Part shown: one piece after another, positions 1 to 12,600 of the stretch
Layout of the letters: the number at the start of each line of letters is the position of its first letter
Position numbering within the stretch: the stretch's first letter is position 1
Program-made: the position numbers and the translations under genes
Assembly: GCA_025403435.1 (NCBI GenBank)
Contig: CM046343.1
Coordinates: 28,937,742-29,001,741, forward strand
Direction: 5' to 3'
DNA from: Artocarpus heterophyllus
Lineage: Eukaryota > Streptophyta > Magnoliopsida > Rosales > Moraceae
DNA: 64,000 bases
Notes under the pieces: model-generated
Told to the model about the DNA's origin: nothing
The model's input: the letters and a program-made list of their open reading frames with translations, nothing else
The model's database searches: none

Positions 1-1638
1 CTATGGACAGTGGCTATTTCTTGAAATTCTGGGATTAAATTAAAATGAATTTTATGAATTAGTTTGCATATTTGAAAAGTAGCATCCTAAGCTTTCTAAC
101 GAGCTATCATAAACCTAAATCGAAGTTGTATTTTATTTTCTAAGAATTATTCAATTTTTGGATTGAAAACTAGTAAACCTGCTAGTTTGTTATGGTATAC
201 CAGCTGCTAACCTGAACCAATAACCCATCTTTGCTCACCACCTAATTCTTTAATGTCTTGCAACCTTTCCAATATTATCATAAGTGATTGATGAATCTTA
301 TTAGGGACTAAAACATATAGATTACTTGTTCACATTTTATATTGTGTTAAGACAAAAATTGTTTACTGTGGTATTCAAAAGAGATTTAAATAAAAGCTTT
401 AATGACATATTAGTAAGATAGGTTTACACATTATTTATTTATGAATGTAGTTGTATGTTGTGCTTTAGTTTTAATTGTCCTTATGCACGCCTTAGGATCA
501 AGGGAGTATGGAGCCAACGTTAATTGATTCTAGGATTAAAAGATTGTTGATAAGCTTGAAAGGTAGGGATTCTATTACTCATCTTTTGTGAGGTTTTTAT
601 AGAATTAAAATTGATTGTTTTGCCGCAATATATATATATCTCTATATTGAACTGATATTATATGAGTATCACATATAAAACTATGACATGGACTCGTCTT
701 GTATTGTACGGTGAGGAACATAATGAATTGACACATGTTATAAATTGAGAAGCATGGTTAGGAAAACTGACTCTATTAATAATGATTTAATATAGAGAAA
801 TGGTGAGACATGAAGAGGGCGGCGGTTACGTCCTTGGGCATGAATACCCTAAAAGATAAAATAGGGGGAAGGTGATGACGCTTTCTTGGGTTGAAAATCC
901 CAGAACACACTGTACATGAATCGACTTGGTGAGGACTCAGGGCTTGATGTCCCCTCACCGAAACACCCTTGGAATTTTTAGAGGGTGATCAAGCACGCCA
1001 TTTTGGGTTTCGATGAGTTGAGTGATACTCTACTGAACGTGAGTACCTAGGAATAATGATGAACTATAATATTTGTATATATGTATATATATGAAACTCG
1101 GTAATGATTAACTATGATATCCACAGAATATGATTATAATAAATCTCATAATTTAGATAATGATAATTATTAACTAACCATGCAGGCTTTAATGTGGTAA
1201 TGATAAAAACCTAAAGGTGAGTAATGGTTTTCTCTACTGAGCATAGTGTCGCTCATTCCCTTATATTTTTATCTTTTCAGGACTCACTAAGTGTGAGGTG
1301 GCTACGAGAAAAATAGTTGAGGAAGTGATGTAGCTATATTACATTGGGATTGCTTCAATTGTTGAGAATGTTCTTCATGATAATGTAAGTATCAATTGTT
1401 ACTTTCTGTGACTGTATTACAATGCGTTGAGGGTTTAAAATGATGATGACGACAGTTTATAATATTAAATTTAAGGTGCTACATTAAACTGTGGATTATT
1501 TGTCGATTATATTTTTATTTTTGATATTGAGAGTTTTTATTTAAGCCCCGGGCAACTTTATTTTTAAGGTTTTACTTTTATTTTTGATTTTTATTTTATC
1601 TCATTAAAAACTGTTAACCCCCATATAAGGGCGTTACA
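1..1638 (+). mobile_element. Probable LTR-retrotransposon end (partial)
   Basis: This stretch has no convincing coding region. It reads like the long terminal repeat of a plant Gypsy-type element: a block near 1240-1290 of the 'TACTGAGC...TTTTCAGGACTCACTAAG' kind, AT-rich internal sequence, and an end at GGGCGTTACA (1629-1638) with the expected terminal CA. The left boundary and a target-site duplication were not found, so the element probably starts outside the window or is degraded. The call rests on resemblance to LTR ends only. It could be unrelated AT-rich spacer. Confidence 0.4.
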
Positions 1639-3621
1639 AACACATACGTAGATTCCTTAGAATTTGAGTATAAATGTATAGCCTAACAATAGACATGTTG
1701 ACCTACAATGTTGATGTATACATATATGTGATAAATATTATCTTAAATTAGCTATGCGAAAATTAATGTGACTTATGACTTTAGCAAGATTCAACACTAG
1801 CCAATAAATTTAGTTAGGAGAATTGCTTAATTGCACTTGAAGAGTTCAAATTGGGCGTGTCTTATTATAGTGAATGAGTACCGCTAGATTATAGTGTTAT
1901 ACAGGTGAGGAACTACAACTTTTTGCAGGTAGTCGGTATACATAATTAATCTCCATGTGGAAAATTCTAGCAAAAAAAAAAAAAATTTCCATGTGGAAAT
2001 TTTAGAAGCCTAAGCCATGTGCTAATGCTTGAAAGTTGAAAGTTGGAATTAATTTAGGGTTCGTTTGGTAAATGGATTCGAATTAGTGTGATTTGAATTA
2101 AGATTTGAGTTAGTGATTTGAATTGTTATTCGAATTGACGTTTGAATGTGCATTTAAGTTTTAATCTGAGTATGTAATAAAATTGAAATTTGTGTTTGGA
2201 GAAGTAGTGAATATAATTTTTGATTTATTTATAAATCTAATAAAATCTTAATGTTAATGATCTTAAAAAATATGCAATATTGATCTTGATTTATTCCTCT
2301 CTTTATTAGGAACACAGTGAAAAAAGAATAATCTCAATTGAATATCAAATGAAGAAGTTATGATTTCTTTCCTCAAATATAGGAGAGAAAATTTTAGTTT
2401 TTACTGTAGCAAAGATATCTGAGTATCAAAAGTTTAAGGGCCTGTTTGGTAGCATGATTTTTATAACTCACTTAACTCAAAACCCTACTCGGGTATTACA
2501 AGTCCTCAAAGTCCTCGTTTGGTGTGTGAGGTATTTGAATCATTTTTTGGGTTCTCCACTCCAGTTCTCGAGTTTAGCTCCCCCTTGTTTTCTTGGGACT
2601 CCAATTACTGAAGAACAGTGGTATGCCTCTGAGCATGACTCGCGTGATTCCCTTCTCTTCGCAGAGATTCTCTACAATTTCTTCACCAATATTTTTTACC
2701 GTTGAGGGATTTGCAATAAATCCCCCAACTGAGCATGTATGGTTGGAAACCCACCATTTTCTGCAAAAGCTCTCTCTGCATCTCTCTCTCTTCCTTGTCA
2801 CTCTCTCTCTGTCGAAACGGCGACCATCGTTCCCCACCGTGAGAGCTTCGGCCCTCAACTCGGTCGTCTTCTCCGTCGATATAGATTTGCCCACCATAGA
2901 CCATATCGGGCCCACCGACCATTATTGAGGTGTTATCGTTGTTTGAATCGGAGTAGGCGACCAGTGTCCTCGCGAGTTGCCGATATTCAGTCGGAGTCTA
3001 CCCAATCATCCGTTGCCTCAAACACGGTAAGTATTCGACCTCAAATCCTCTTTTTCTTGTTCTTGTTTTTTCTGGATCTTGTCTTTATACGAGTTTGGGG
3101 ATATTGCAATGCTCTGTTAACTTATGGTTGGTATGTTCCTCTGTTTTTGTTGGATGTAGATTTCTATTTTTTTTGTTTTTATTTCTTTGAGCTCTCCGGA
3201 GTTTGGGTTCGTCTTCATAATCGGCATCCCTAGTTAATACGGTTACTCAGAATGTTGGAACGGCTGAGAATGATCCACTGATTTCTTTCATTTCTCCAAT
3301 TGCTTTTGTTCTTTGGCTGATGCAGTAGTTCACGGTTCTCTAGTACATCTATCAGTTCAAACCATGTTGAACTAATCCATTGATGTTCTTTCTTGTTGTT
3401 TTGGTTCAACATTTTCAATGGCTTGAAATAGGTCCTTTAGACGAGAGATTATCTCTGTTGACATATATCCTGATGTGTTATTACCTTCTGTGATTGATAA
3501 TTTGTGAAGTTGTTTAGAACGAAATTGCTACCAATTGCATATCATAGCCAAATGGAATGAACTGTTGAACTCCTTCTTTGGAAAAAAGTGATACATATTT
3601 GCTTTCCTTTGCTTTTTTAAT

Positions 3622-3652
3622 CTGTTGTTGTTGTTGTTGTTGTTGTTGTTGG
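3622..3652. repeat. (TTG)n microsatellite
   Basis: About ten TTG/GTT units lie in the 5' part of the Harbinger element, followed by GGTGGTGGTGG. It is a simple repeat with no coding role seen. Confidence 0.9.
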
Positions 3653-4499
3653 CAGTGGTGGTGGTGGTTTTGTTTTAGTGTTGTTGTTGTAAGCTAATAA
3701 CTAATCAACCCAATAATATATGCATTATGACTAATTCATTGAGTTTTAGCAATTTGTACTTCCATTTGATTCACAGATTAGATGATATGAAGGCATCATG
3801 CATTTCCTGCACTCTCGGTTTTTCCTATTCTCATACCAATGTTTTAACTCTTCTCGGTTTTTCCTGTAATCTGTTGTTGTATTCTCCACAAACCAAACCA
3901 TGTGGTGCAAGACGTCATTTGCAGTGTATAACACGCCTTGGTTTTTGTTATTTGTATTCAATGAACTATGAACTATGATATGTTACGTGTGAACCTATTA
4001 CTGTGTACTTGTAATTTGTTTTACACTTGTTCTTATAACAATTGACACCTACATTGCTGATCGTTTTGTCTTGTCTGTTTTTTTTTAATCAAAAGAATTT
4101 AAACTTGATAAGATCACTGGTACTACATTATGACCCTAGAGAAAGGGCTGGCTATGATGAAACTAATTCTGCTTCCTCACATTGGTTGAAGCTTAATTAT
4201 TGTGGATTGTCATGGGCTTCATATGCTAGTGTGCTCTCGGTTGGCTATGCAGATGATTGTGGCATTGTGCAACTTTCGTTTTCCACATGTCCTTGTGTGT
4301 ACCAATCGATCGTAGCATCGTTGTGGACGTCTTAAGTGGCAATTGACAATAGTTATGCTCCTAATGTGAAAAGGATGAAGCAATTACAGTTTGAGCCATT
4401 TCTATCTCAACACGTATTCTAAATAGATTTTCACATTCTTTTCATTGCAAAATGTCATATGCATTGGCTATTGCGCGCTCTATGGACTGTTGACTCAAA

Positions 4500-5642
4500 A
4501 TGGGCAAGATGGGAAAGAAGAGGAATGATGATGAGGCAACCGTTAATTGGACCCGACAGAATGAGAGAGCTTTGTTATTAAGGCTAGTGGACCATCAAAC
4601 AACCGCCCTGGGACGACATCCTACCGCAGCCGATTGGGACCGGTGGGCAGAGGAAATTTTTGGTAAAGGTGTTCCTGGCGAACGTTGCAAGCAAAAGAGA
4701 AATCGACTTAGGAAAATTTTAAAAACTATATTCCGTTCTGATAAATGTAAGTGGCCTTGGTTGGGATTCTAAAACTGGGGCCGTTCATTGCGAGGCAGCA
4801 TATATAGATGATTTCTTAGCCGTGAGTTTATTTTCCTTTCACTGGTATCCATCTAAATTCTTCAAAATATATATCACTTTTGGATTGTTGGTCGCTGATA
4901 ATTTTTATTATTCGATGTCTAGCGAAACCCCCAAGCGAAGGACTTGATTGGCAAGGCTGTGCCAAATTGGGCGTTGATATCGCAATTGTTTCACAGGGAA
5001 TCTGCAACCGGCTGTCATGCGGTTGCTTCGGGTTCGACTCGTTTGACTGAAGCTCGTAGTCCGCAGAGAAGCAACTCCGAGCATGATGTTTGTACTGATC
5101 AGATGGACTTACAAGATGAGATCAATAACCCTGACGATAGGGCATACATTGCTCATTTGGTAGGACTTGATGGCCGTAGACCAGAAGTACGTGCCTGCAA
5201 CATTGCTCCTACCTCTCGAAGAATTGGGAAGAGACCAGTGCGTAGCAAAGGTGTGGTGGATTCGGATGTAGCTACAACTGCCTTACAAAGCATCGCAGAG
5301 TCCCTATCCAGCCGCGGATGTAGTAAGGGCCATGGTGGTGGAAGCTCAGCAAATCAACACACGTCGGATGATGTGGAATGGAGGCAGTGCATAACAATCA
5401 TGAATGCGACGAACCTAGGCCCAGATCAGTACGTGGATTTTACAGAATACCTATCAACTAATCCCAAAGTCCAAACCGCGTTTCTCCTATCCAAAGAGGA
5501 TTATCGCATGGCCTTTGTACAGAAAGGGGTCGCAAAAGTTCAAGCTCAACAACGACATCCACCTGAGCGCACGCCTCCACCACCAGTAACGACGCAAGCG
5601 CCACCGCCTCCTTTCTTTCATCCTCCCGGCCAATTTCAGTAG
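4500..5642 (+). CDS. Harbinger Myb/SANT-like DNA-binding protein, probable frameshift
   Basis: This is the accessory gene that in Harbinger elements encodes the protein bringing transposase to the nucleus and DNA ends (family knowledge). The ATG at 4500 opens a lysine-rich start and a Myb/SANT-like domain ending in NRLRKILK. The next conserved stretch (SGLGWDSKTGAVHCEAAY, about 4750-4806) is in the +1 frame. It continues to 4821, crosses a GTGAGT...TCTAG intron (4822-4922), and resumes at NPQAKDLIGKAVPNW through a serine-rich middle to a proline-rich tail (stop 5640-5642). One extra base near 4746 would explain the shift. Alternatively, the GTAAGT at 4747 could join to 4936 in frame (317 residues), but this would delete conserved sequence. 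I favour a frameshift, so this copy may depend on a sister element. Confidence 0.62.
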
Positions 5643-6196
5643 GACCTTCCATATTTTCCACGTCCACCATATGGTGGACATGACGGATATTAGTTCATCT
5701 AATTATTGCATGCTTCCTATTTATTTTCCCTACCATTTGTTTACATTTGTCATGGACAATTTTTTTCTGGATTGCATTAGACATAGCATTTTCTTAGAGT
5801 GTATTCTTCATTGCGTTATTTTTTATTGCATTACGTCCGTATTGCATTTTTCCGGACTGTAATCTTCATTGTAATTTGTTGGATTGTATTCTTCGGCGCT
5901 ATAGCATTGTATTGTTGCTTAGGATGATGATGTTTTAATTTGTTGGTGAGGACATATACTTCCCATACCATGGGTTAATTCGGATGATGTTTAATTTGTT
6001 AGTTATTTCCAGTTTTCATTGGTGTATTTTGTTATTTATTTTATTTTGCCATACCATGGTTTAATCTTGTTATATTAGTTGTTTACTATACTATATTGTA
6101 TGAATGTCTGTGTTCAATAGGGTTTAGCTAACAACAATGATATATCAATCCATGTTTTTCTAAAATCTCACAACATATATTACTAGTAGGGATTGT

Positions 6197-7639
6197 ATGG
6201 CGGAATTTGGGGATGGAAGTTATAGAAATACCTCATATGAGAATTTAGACGACGATGAGGATATCTATGACATTGGAGGCGCATCTGCGGCGATATATGC
6301 CACCGTAATTTTGCAGCCTCGTCAACAACGCAACACGTTGGGAATGCCTAGATACGAACGAGTTTCTAATTTGTTGCATGGGCATCATAGTAGAATATAT
6401 AATAAGATACGAATGGGTGTTGATACATTTACAACACTTAGCGCAATAGTCCAAAACAAGGGTTTGTTAAGACCTAATCGCCATACCAATGTTGATGAAC
6501 AATTGATGATTTTTTTAAATGTCATATCACAAAGCCAAACGAACAGAGAGATGCAAGATTATTGGCAGCATTCAGGAGAGACAATTTCACGCTTATTCAC
6601 ACAAGGCCTCCATGCAATATGTGCATTGAGACATGATTTTATTCAACCACCAAAATGGAATGAACTGTCCACGCTTGTTCAAACACATAGGAACAAGTAC
6701 CTCCCCTGGTTCAAGGTAACTATCTCTAAAACTCAGGAAAAACTATATTGTCATGTGTAAAATAGTTGTTTTAAATCACTTCACATTTTTATTTAATGAA
6801 CAGGATTGCGTAGGCGCTATTGACGGTACACACATACCATATATTCCACCAAGCGCAGAATCAAGAAGGTATATTAATAGAAAAGGATATCACTCACAAA
6901 ATGTCATGGGCATCTGCGACTTCGAAATGAAATTTACTTTCATATTAACTGGATGGGAGGGATCCGCCCATGATGCGCGAGTGTTACTAGACGCCATATC
7001 CGATCCAGAGAAGAACTTTCCAAGGCCACCGCCAGGTAGACGAGAAAGCAACTTATTGTTTAGATCTTTTAAGTCGACTTTTGAATTTTTCTAACACCAC
7101 TTGTGATATGCTTAGGAAAATTCTATTTAGTAGATTCTGGCTATCCCAACAGCAATTGTTTCCTTGCTCCATATCGAGGAGTTACCTATCACTTGCAGGA
7201 GTATCGAGAGCGTAGGCATGGTCCTCGTTCGCCAAGGGAGTTGTTCAACTATACGCACTCATCTCTTCGCAATTGCATTGAAAGAACTTTCGGTGTATGG
7301 AAGGCGAGATTCCCAATATTGAAGAGCATCAAGCCCTATCCATACGACAAACAAAAGTTGATCCCAATTGCGTGTGCTGTGATTCACAACTTCATACGCA
7401 TGTGGCAAAGCAATGATGAGATACTTCAGCAATACTATGATGATGCACTACCAGTGGCTGAGATAGAAGGAGAAAATGTCTACGAAGAAGATGGGTTGCA
7501 AGACGACGATGGGGTTGATGTCAGCCCATTTATTCAAAATAGAGGTGATAATGCAAGCATGAATGCTCGTAGGGATGCGATGGCAAATCAAATGTGGGAA
7601 GCTTATGCCCAACGCCCTTGGTACACAAGTCGGCATTAG
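6197..7639 (+). CDS. PIF/Harbinger DDE transposase
   Basis: Exons 6197-6715, 6804-7035 and 7116-7639 join in frame to 424 residues. The enzyme cuts and pastes the transposon. The catalytic triad is visible: Asp180 in AIDGTHIP, Asp257 in LVDSGYPN and Glu306 in CIERTFGVWKARFPIL, the DDE_Tnp_4 (nuclease HARBI1-like) pattern. Both introns have GT-AG ends. The N-terminal 170 residues are the helical region typical of plant PIF transposases, including an acidic start (YENLDDDEDIYD). The acidic C-terminal part ends in WEAYAQRPWYTSRH. No stop or frameshift interrupts it. It lies about 550 bp downstream of the Myb-like gene on the same strand, as in complete elements. I chose ATG 6197 because it is the first in-frame ATG. 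Confidence 0.92.
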
Positions 7640-8453
7640 TATTTCAATACAGCTTACTACATTAATGTTGGAACGTTGCTACGTTTTGGATTGTCGTCTA
7701 AAATAAACACTTTTTCCCCTCCTGTATACAATGACATTGAAAAAGGAGCACATTCTTTGTATGGATTGAAATAAATTTTTTCTCGCAAATACATAATTGA
7801 TTGGAGAGAGAATTGGATATTTCGGCAAATAGATAATAGCATGTACATGGCAACAAGATTCAAGAGGCAACAAAAAGAGGACTTTTTAATACGATTATAA
7901 CTCTAATTTTTTTTCGTATTGTGTTCATGTGTACCAAATATTGATTTCTTATTGCATTCAATCAAATGAAACTAATTTATTCATATACCATTTTATGCTC
8001 TTTTTAAAAAATGTGCTATTTTTGTAAAAGAAAATTTTTGATTTTGACAAAAAGGCCACCAAAATTCTTAATCTAAATCTCACATGTACCAAACACATAT
8101 TCATAACTCAAATCAGGATTTAAAAACTTACCAAACACATATTTCAATATTCTATCCAAATTTAATTTTAAATACTCTACCAACCAAACAATAACTCGAA
8201 CTATAACTCAAATCACATTACTCAAATCATAATCCAAATCACAATACTATTTAAAAAGAATTCAAATCACCATAATTCGAATACCTCTACCAAACGGGCC
8301 CTAAGGGAATGAGAATTCTGAAAACTTGGATTCTTAATACTCAAATGATTCAGATTTTTGGGGAAACAAACATGTATCCGAATGATTTTTGATACTCGAA
8401 TCTAAATTTGAGTCCATTGAGTTCAAAGAATGTATGAACTAAACATACCCTTA

Positions 8454-9360
8454 TAAATCGACAACTATGCCTAAAACCTAAACAAAAGCAATTTTCGTTC
8501 CATTTTAGGGACTAATTTATAGAGTGTTTGGTAAGTATGGTTATAACCAATTTTTTGGTTCAAAATAGTGTAGTATGTAAGAATTTTATATTGTAGTAAC
8601 TCTTTACTTTCTTTACTTTTTACTATAGTATGTGAGAGTTTTACACTACTTAGTAACAAAAAGTTAGTTTTAATTATGCTTGTCAAATATAGCCTATTTT
8701 TTTATTTTTTTTTAAGGATGATAAAACTAGATTTACCCTCTAGTGTTTTAAACAACTTTCATGTTGCTGCTAGACATAAAATTCTAGTGTCGCTCAATTG
8801 CACTAATTATTAACAAGCTAATCTTATCCTTATTAATAATCATCTAAAATGGAGCATTAATGGTTGATAGTTCCAAATTGCTTAGGTGTGACCATATCCA
8901 AAAAAGTTAATTACTTAAAACTAATCAAGATAATTTCCCATAAAAAAATGAAAATTTTCAGATGGTTGAACATTGACAGCTTAATTTATAAGTGAATTTA
9001 TTTTTATAATTTTGTTTAACGTGAACGTTTACAAATCAGAGCCTTAAAATTTGATAGAATTAAAAAAAATACATTAGGCTTAATTTATAAGGAAATTTAT
9101 TTTTGTAGTGTTTTTTTTTTTAACGTGAAAGCTTAAAAATCAAAGCCTTAAAATTTGATAGAATTTTTTTAAAAAAAGTACCTACTCTAGGAATGTAAGG
9201 TTTGAGTCCACCCCAAAATGGCAAAAGAGAAAAATGGACAAAGAAAAAGGACAGAAAAAGACAAGAATTTCCTAAACAATTTTGACTCGAGATTTACCAA
9301 ATCCACTCCTAATTAGTAATTAGCAAAGAAGTAAGTAAAGTAACTAAGGACGTACGGGGT
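8454..9360. repeat. Intergenic spacer with a ~99 bp tandem duplication and a diverged MITE
   Basis: No gene is seen. About 8520-8695 resembles the dispersed MITE family found elsewhere in the window: it opens AGTGTTTGGTAAG, has a TATGTGAGAGTTTTACAC core and ends near CTTGTCAAATATAG. Two diverged direct copies with period 99 bp start at about 8979 and 9078; both run from GCTTAATTTATAAG through TTTAACGTGAA to AAAATTTGATAGAATT. The second copy contains longer T runs. Confidence 0.6.
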
Positions 9361-9663
9361 GGGTCCCAGCTTTTCCTCTTGTGATGCCCGTCCACGTGTT
9401 AAAATCCCGAAGCCCCAGCACCACCCCGACACGTCAGCATGCCTTTCTCTCCCTGTCCCTGTCCCTGTCCCTGTCCCCGTCCTCCTCTCTCTCTCTCATC
9501 CCGAGGGCCAGAGCTCCTCTTTCCTCTCATGGCGGTCAACGAGCCGATACAATAATTTCAATCGAAAACTGCTCTCTCTCTCTCTATTTGTAACAAAACA
9601 GGCCAACGCAAAAATCTCTGTACGGACGGAGCGGAGAAGAAGAAGAAAGGGAAGAAAGAAAGC
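9361..9663 (+). promoter_or_regulatory. Upstream region/5' leader of the kinase gene
   Basis: A palindromic G-box CACGTG lies at 9393-9398 and an ACACGTCA element near 9429-9436, both bZIP-type binding cores. They are followed by about five CCCTGT repeats (about 9451-9480) and CT-rich tracts (9487-9500, 9571-9586), common in plant 5' leaders. The transcription start cannot be placed. The sites are motif matches only. Confidence 0.45.
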
Positions 9664-12600
9664 ATGGGGAGAACTGGAGGAGCAAATCAGAAGACCTACT
9701 CGGCGAGACCTAGCGACTACAAGCTTCTGGAAGAGGTCGGATATGGCGCGAGCGCCACGGTTTACAGAGCGATCTATCTTCCTTTTAATGAAGTCGTGGC
9801 CATCAAGTGCTTGGATCTTGATCGCTGCAACAGCAATCTGGTTAGCCAATTTTGTTCTTTTCTCCTTCGCTTTTTTTTTTTTTTGAAAAAGAAAAATGTT
9901 TTTTGTATTTTTTTTTTTTGTCCCAGGATTTTGAGATGTGCTTGGTTTAGTTAGGTTTCAGTAGAAATGGATTGCCTTTAGGCTTCAGATTGATTCTCTT
10001 GACTTCGATTTGCTTTCGCGTGGAGCCGATCTGCGGTCTAAACAATTTCGTTGGTGGTTTAGTGATTAATTTCGGTAGTGAAATTAGTGTGTAATTGATC
10101 GAGATCATGAAGTTGGGGATGCTTTTTTTTAAACTGTGTGTGGTCAATTGGCTGAGTAGTTTTGTGTTTCAGATCCTCAACATCGGTCTTCTTCGACGAG
10201 GAACCATGAAGACGCAGTATAGCTAGTGAAAATTACAAATTATTAAGTATATATTATCCTTTTTCCCGTAAAGCTTCTTCCCTTGTGTGAGTTTCGTGTT
10301 CTGGTGAGTACAACCGTAAATGGGTACCTTGCTTTTTACTGGGAAGACCATGCTTTAGAAGGAGAAAGTACTTAATTTGGACCACATTATCAGGATTGCA
10401 CTGAAAAGTAATCTGTTACTCTCTAAACTGTAAAATTTGTATTCTATAATCACTTTACTAGATTGCCATGTGGTTCGCGCAAGGTTTATATGTTTTGGAA
10501 CAATTGAAGTGACTAATCTTAAGTTTAAAGTGATTCCTATGGTTGGAATTACTGCTGGTTTTCACTTGGGGATTAGTACTCTTCTGTTGCAACTAAGTCC
10601 TTTAAAAATATAGGGCAATGGTGAATATTGTCAAAGGTCTGACAAGTTGTAGTGGGTCATTCAACTTTATTACGTGGTGAGAGCGGTTGTTTAGCAATCC
10701 CATTAAGCATGAGAGGATTTGTAGTGACAACCCATGTTCTCTTCTTCAGCATGCAAATTTATATTTTTTAGTATGTTATCAAAGGGTTCATATATTAAGT
10801 TACAAGGTGGTGTGGCTGGTGGGCCAAAAGAACTAGATAGCTTAGATGCTCAAGATTTTAGAAATTTATCATAGAAGATTACTAAGACACTTGAAGAGAC
10901 TGTTTTCTAAACTAAAGTCAGATTGTAACTATTAGAACTTCATATTCTTTGTTGTATAAATGATTTTTATTTCTTGTAGTTTGAGAGCAACGATGATTTA
11001 GAATTTGAAACCAGTCTGTAGTAACGTTAGAGTGATTTTTGTGGATGATAAAGGTTGGTACTTCACTTGATGTATTGTATTGTATTGCTTTGCTTTCATT
11101 CCTTTTTTTTTTTTAATTTTTTTTATAGGATGACATAAGGAGGGAAGCTCAAACAATGAGCTTGATAGATCATCCAAATGTTGTGAGGGCATACTGTTCC
11201 TTTGTTGTTGAGCGGAACCTTTGGGTGGTTATGCCATTCATGGCAGAAGGTTCTTGCTTGCACCTTATGAAGATTGCATATCCAGATGGATTTGAGGAAG
11301 CAGCTATTGGTTCTATTCTTAAAGAAACCCTTAAGGCTTTGGAGTACCTCCATCGGCAAGGACATATTCATCGTGATGTTAAGGTCAGAGATTAGATTTT
11401 CTCATTGTGGCAATTTAAGACATATTCCAGATGGCATTGACTCTGTGTGTTTGTATCTTTTGGCTGCAGGCTGGAAACATACTACTCGATACCAATGGGA
11501 TTGTAAAGCTCGCTGATTTTGGTGTTTCAGCCTGTATGTTTGATACAGGTGATAGACAACGTTCAAGAAACACATTTGTAGGAACTCCATGCTGGTATGA
11601 TCTATCCTGAATCTTTTATTTATTTATTTATTTGCGTTTAATAATTTAATTTATTAACTGAATTTTTCATGGGGTTGCATATGTGCGCCGCGCGGGGTTC
11701 TGTTTCTCTCTCTCCTTGATCCATATATTTAATGCTTGAACTTGTCTTTGACATCCAGGATGGCACCAGAGGTATTGCAACCAGGAAGTGGATACAATTC
11801 CAAGTAAGTTCATATGGGAGCTTGAAAACAGAATTGACTTGTTGGAGTTGCCCCCCAAAAGCACTCTGTTGCAAGCAGTTCCATAATAGCTTCCATTTGG
11901 GTGACACATGTTATAGTTGCAAAAACACTCTTTCCTGTGTTGTCCAATCACCCTGGGCCTAATAAAATTGATTTTAGTTGTGCTTAACTAGCATTGGTAA
12001 CGGCATTTATGTTCCTGATAATTGTTGAATATTTGCATAAGCACCCGACTTTGGGCCCCCTGATTTATTTGTAAATTGGTTTTTGATGATTTGAATTGGA
12101 GAAAAATATGACATAGTCTATTTAATTACTTGTGGTGCGTTATCCTTGTATAGGGCTGATATTTGGTCATTTGGGATAACGGCGCTAGAATTGGCTCATG
12201 GTCACGCACCTTTTTCAAAATATCCTCCTATGAAGGTATATGCTTATTTACTTCTATTTTGTGGGGTTTTGACAAGGATGGTTTTGGACATGCGGATTTA
12301 ACTAAAGGTGGCTTTGCACTTATTAAAACCTGTGACATGCCTAGTTTCTTTTATTGTAGGTTCTCCTGATGACCATTCAGAACGCACCTCCCGGACTTGA
12401 TTATGATCGTGATAAAAGGTTCTCTAAGGTATGGTAATTCTTTCTAGAAAGAGCATATGTTAATACGCCCGTATGATATTGTATTTGTGAAAATTGGGAT
12501 ATAAACTAGTGAACTAAGCATGTGCCTTTACTCAATCTTCCATTTCCATAAGGTGGTCAAAGGCCAAAACATATAGATTTTTTTTTTTTTAAATGTACTT

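Larger units (their letters stand above)
2438..8301 (+). mobile_element. PIF/Harbinger DNA transposon, apparently autonomous
   Basis: The 5864 bp element begins GGGCCTGTTTGGTA and ends TACCAAACGGGCCC. These termini are inverted repeats differing at one of 14 positions. It is flanked by TAA on both sides (2435-2437, 8302-8304), the 3 bp duplication of this superfamily. It carries both expected genes on the + strand: a Myb/SANT-like DNA-binding protein (about 4500-5642) and a DDE transposase (6197-7639). Nearly perfect ends, intact duplications and an open transposase suggest recent insertion. The first 2 kb hold a GC-richer tract (about 2560-3030) followed by a GTAAGT donor, perhaps a 5' untranslated exon. 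Confidence 0.88.
2057..8450. mobile_element. Outer Harbinger-type MITE split by a larger insertion
   Basis: The outer termini are GGGTTCGTTTGGTAAATGG (from 2057) and, read on the opposite strand from 8450, GGGTATGTTTAGTTCATAC. They agree at most of the first 19 positions. Both sides carry the trinucleotide TTA (2054-2056 and 8451-8453), the target-site duplication expected for PIF/Harbinger elements. Removing the inner element (2438-8301) and one TAA copy leaves about 527 bp without coding capacity, a typical MITE size. The left subterminal sequence resembles the right end of the inner element, so the two are related families. Confidence 0.6.

Noticed and set aside
2739..3233. 164-codon frame in the 5' part of the Harbinger element
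   Set aside because: It crosses a strong GTAAGT donor at 3027 and continues into T-rich intron-like sequence. No Harbinger protein is known there; more likely a 5' untranslated exon.
9359..9886. Open frame of 175 codons overlapping the kinase leader and first exon
   Set aside because: It runs in another frame over the CT-rich leader and exon 1 of the kinase. Its protein is repetitive Pro-Val/Ser-Leu from the CCCTGT repeats and matches no family.
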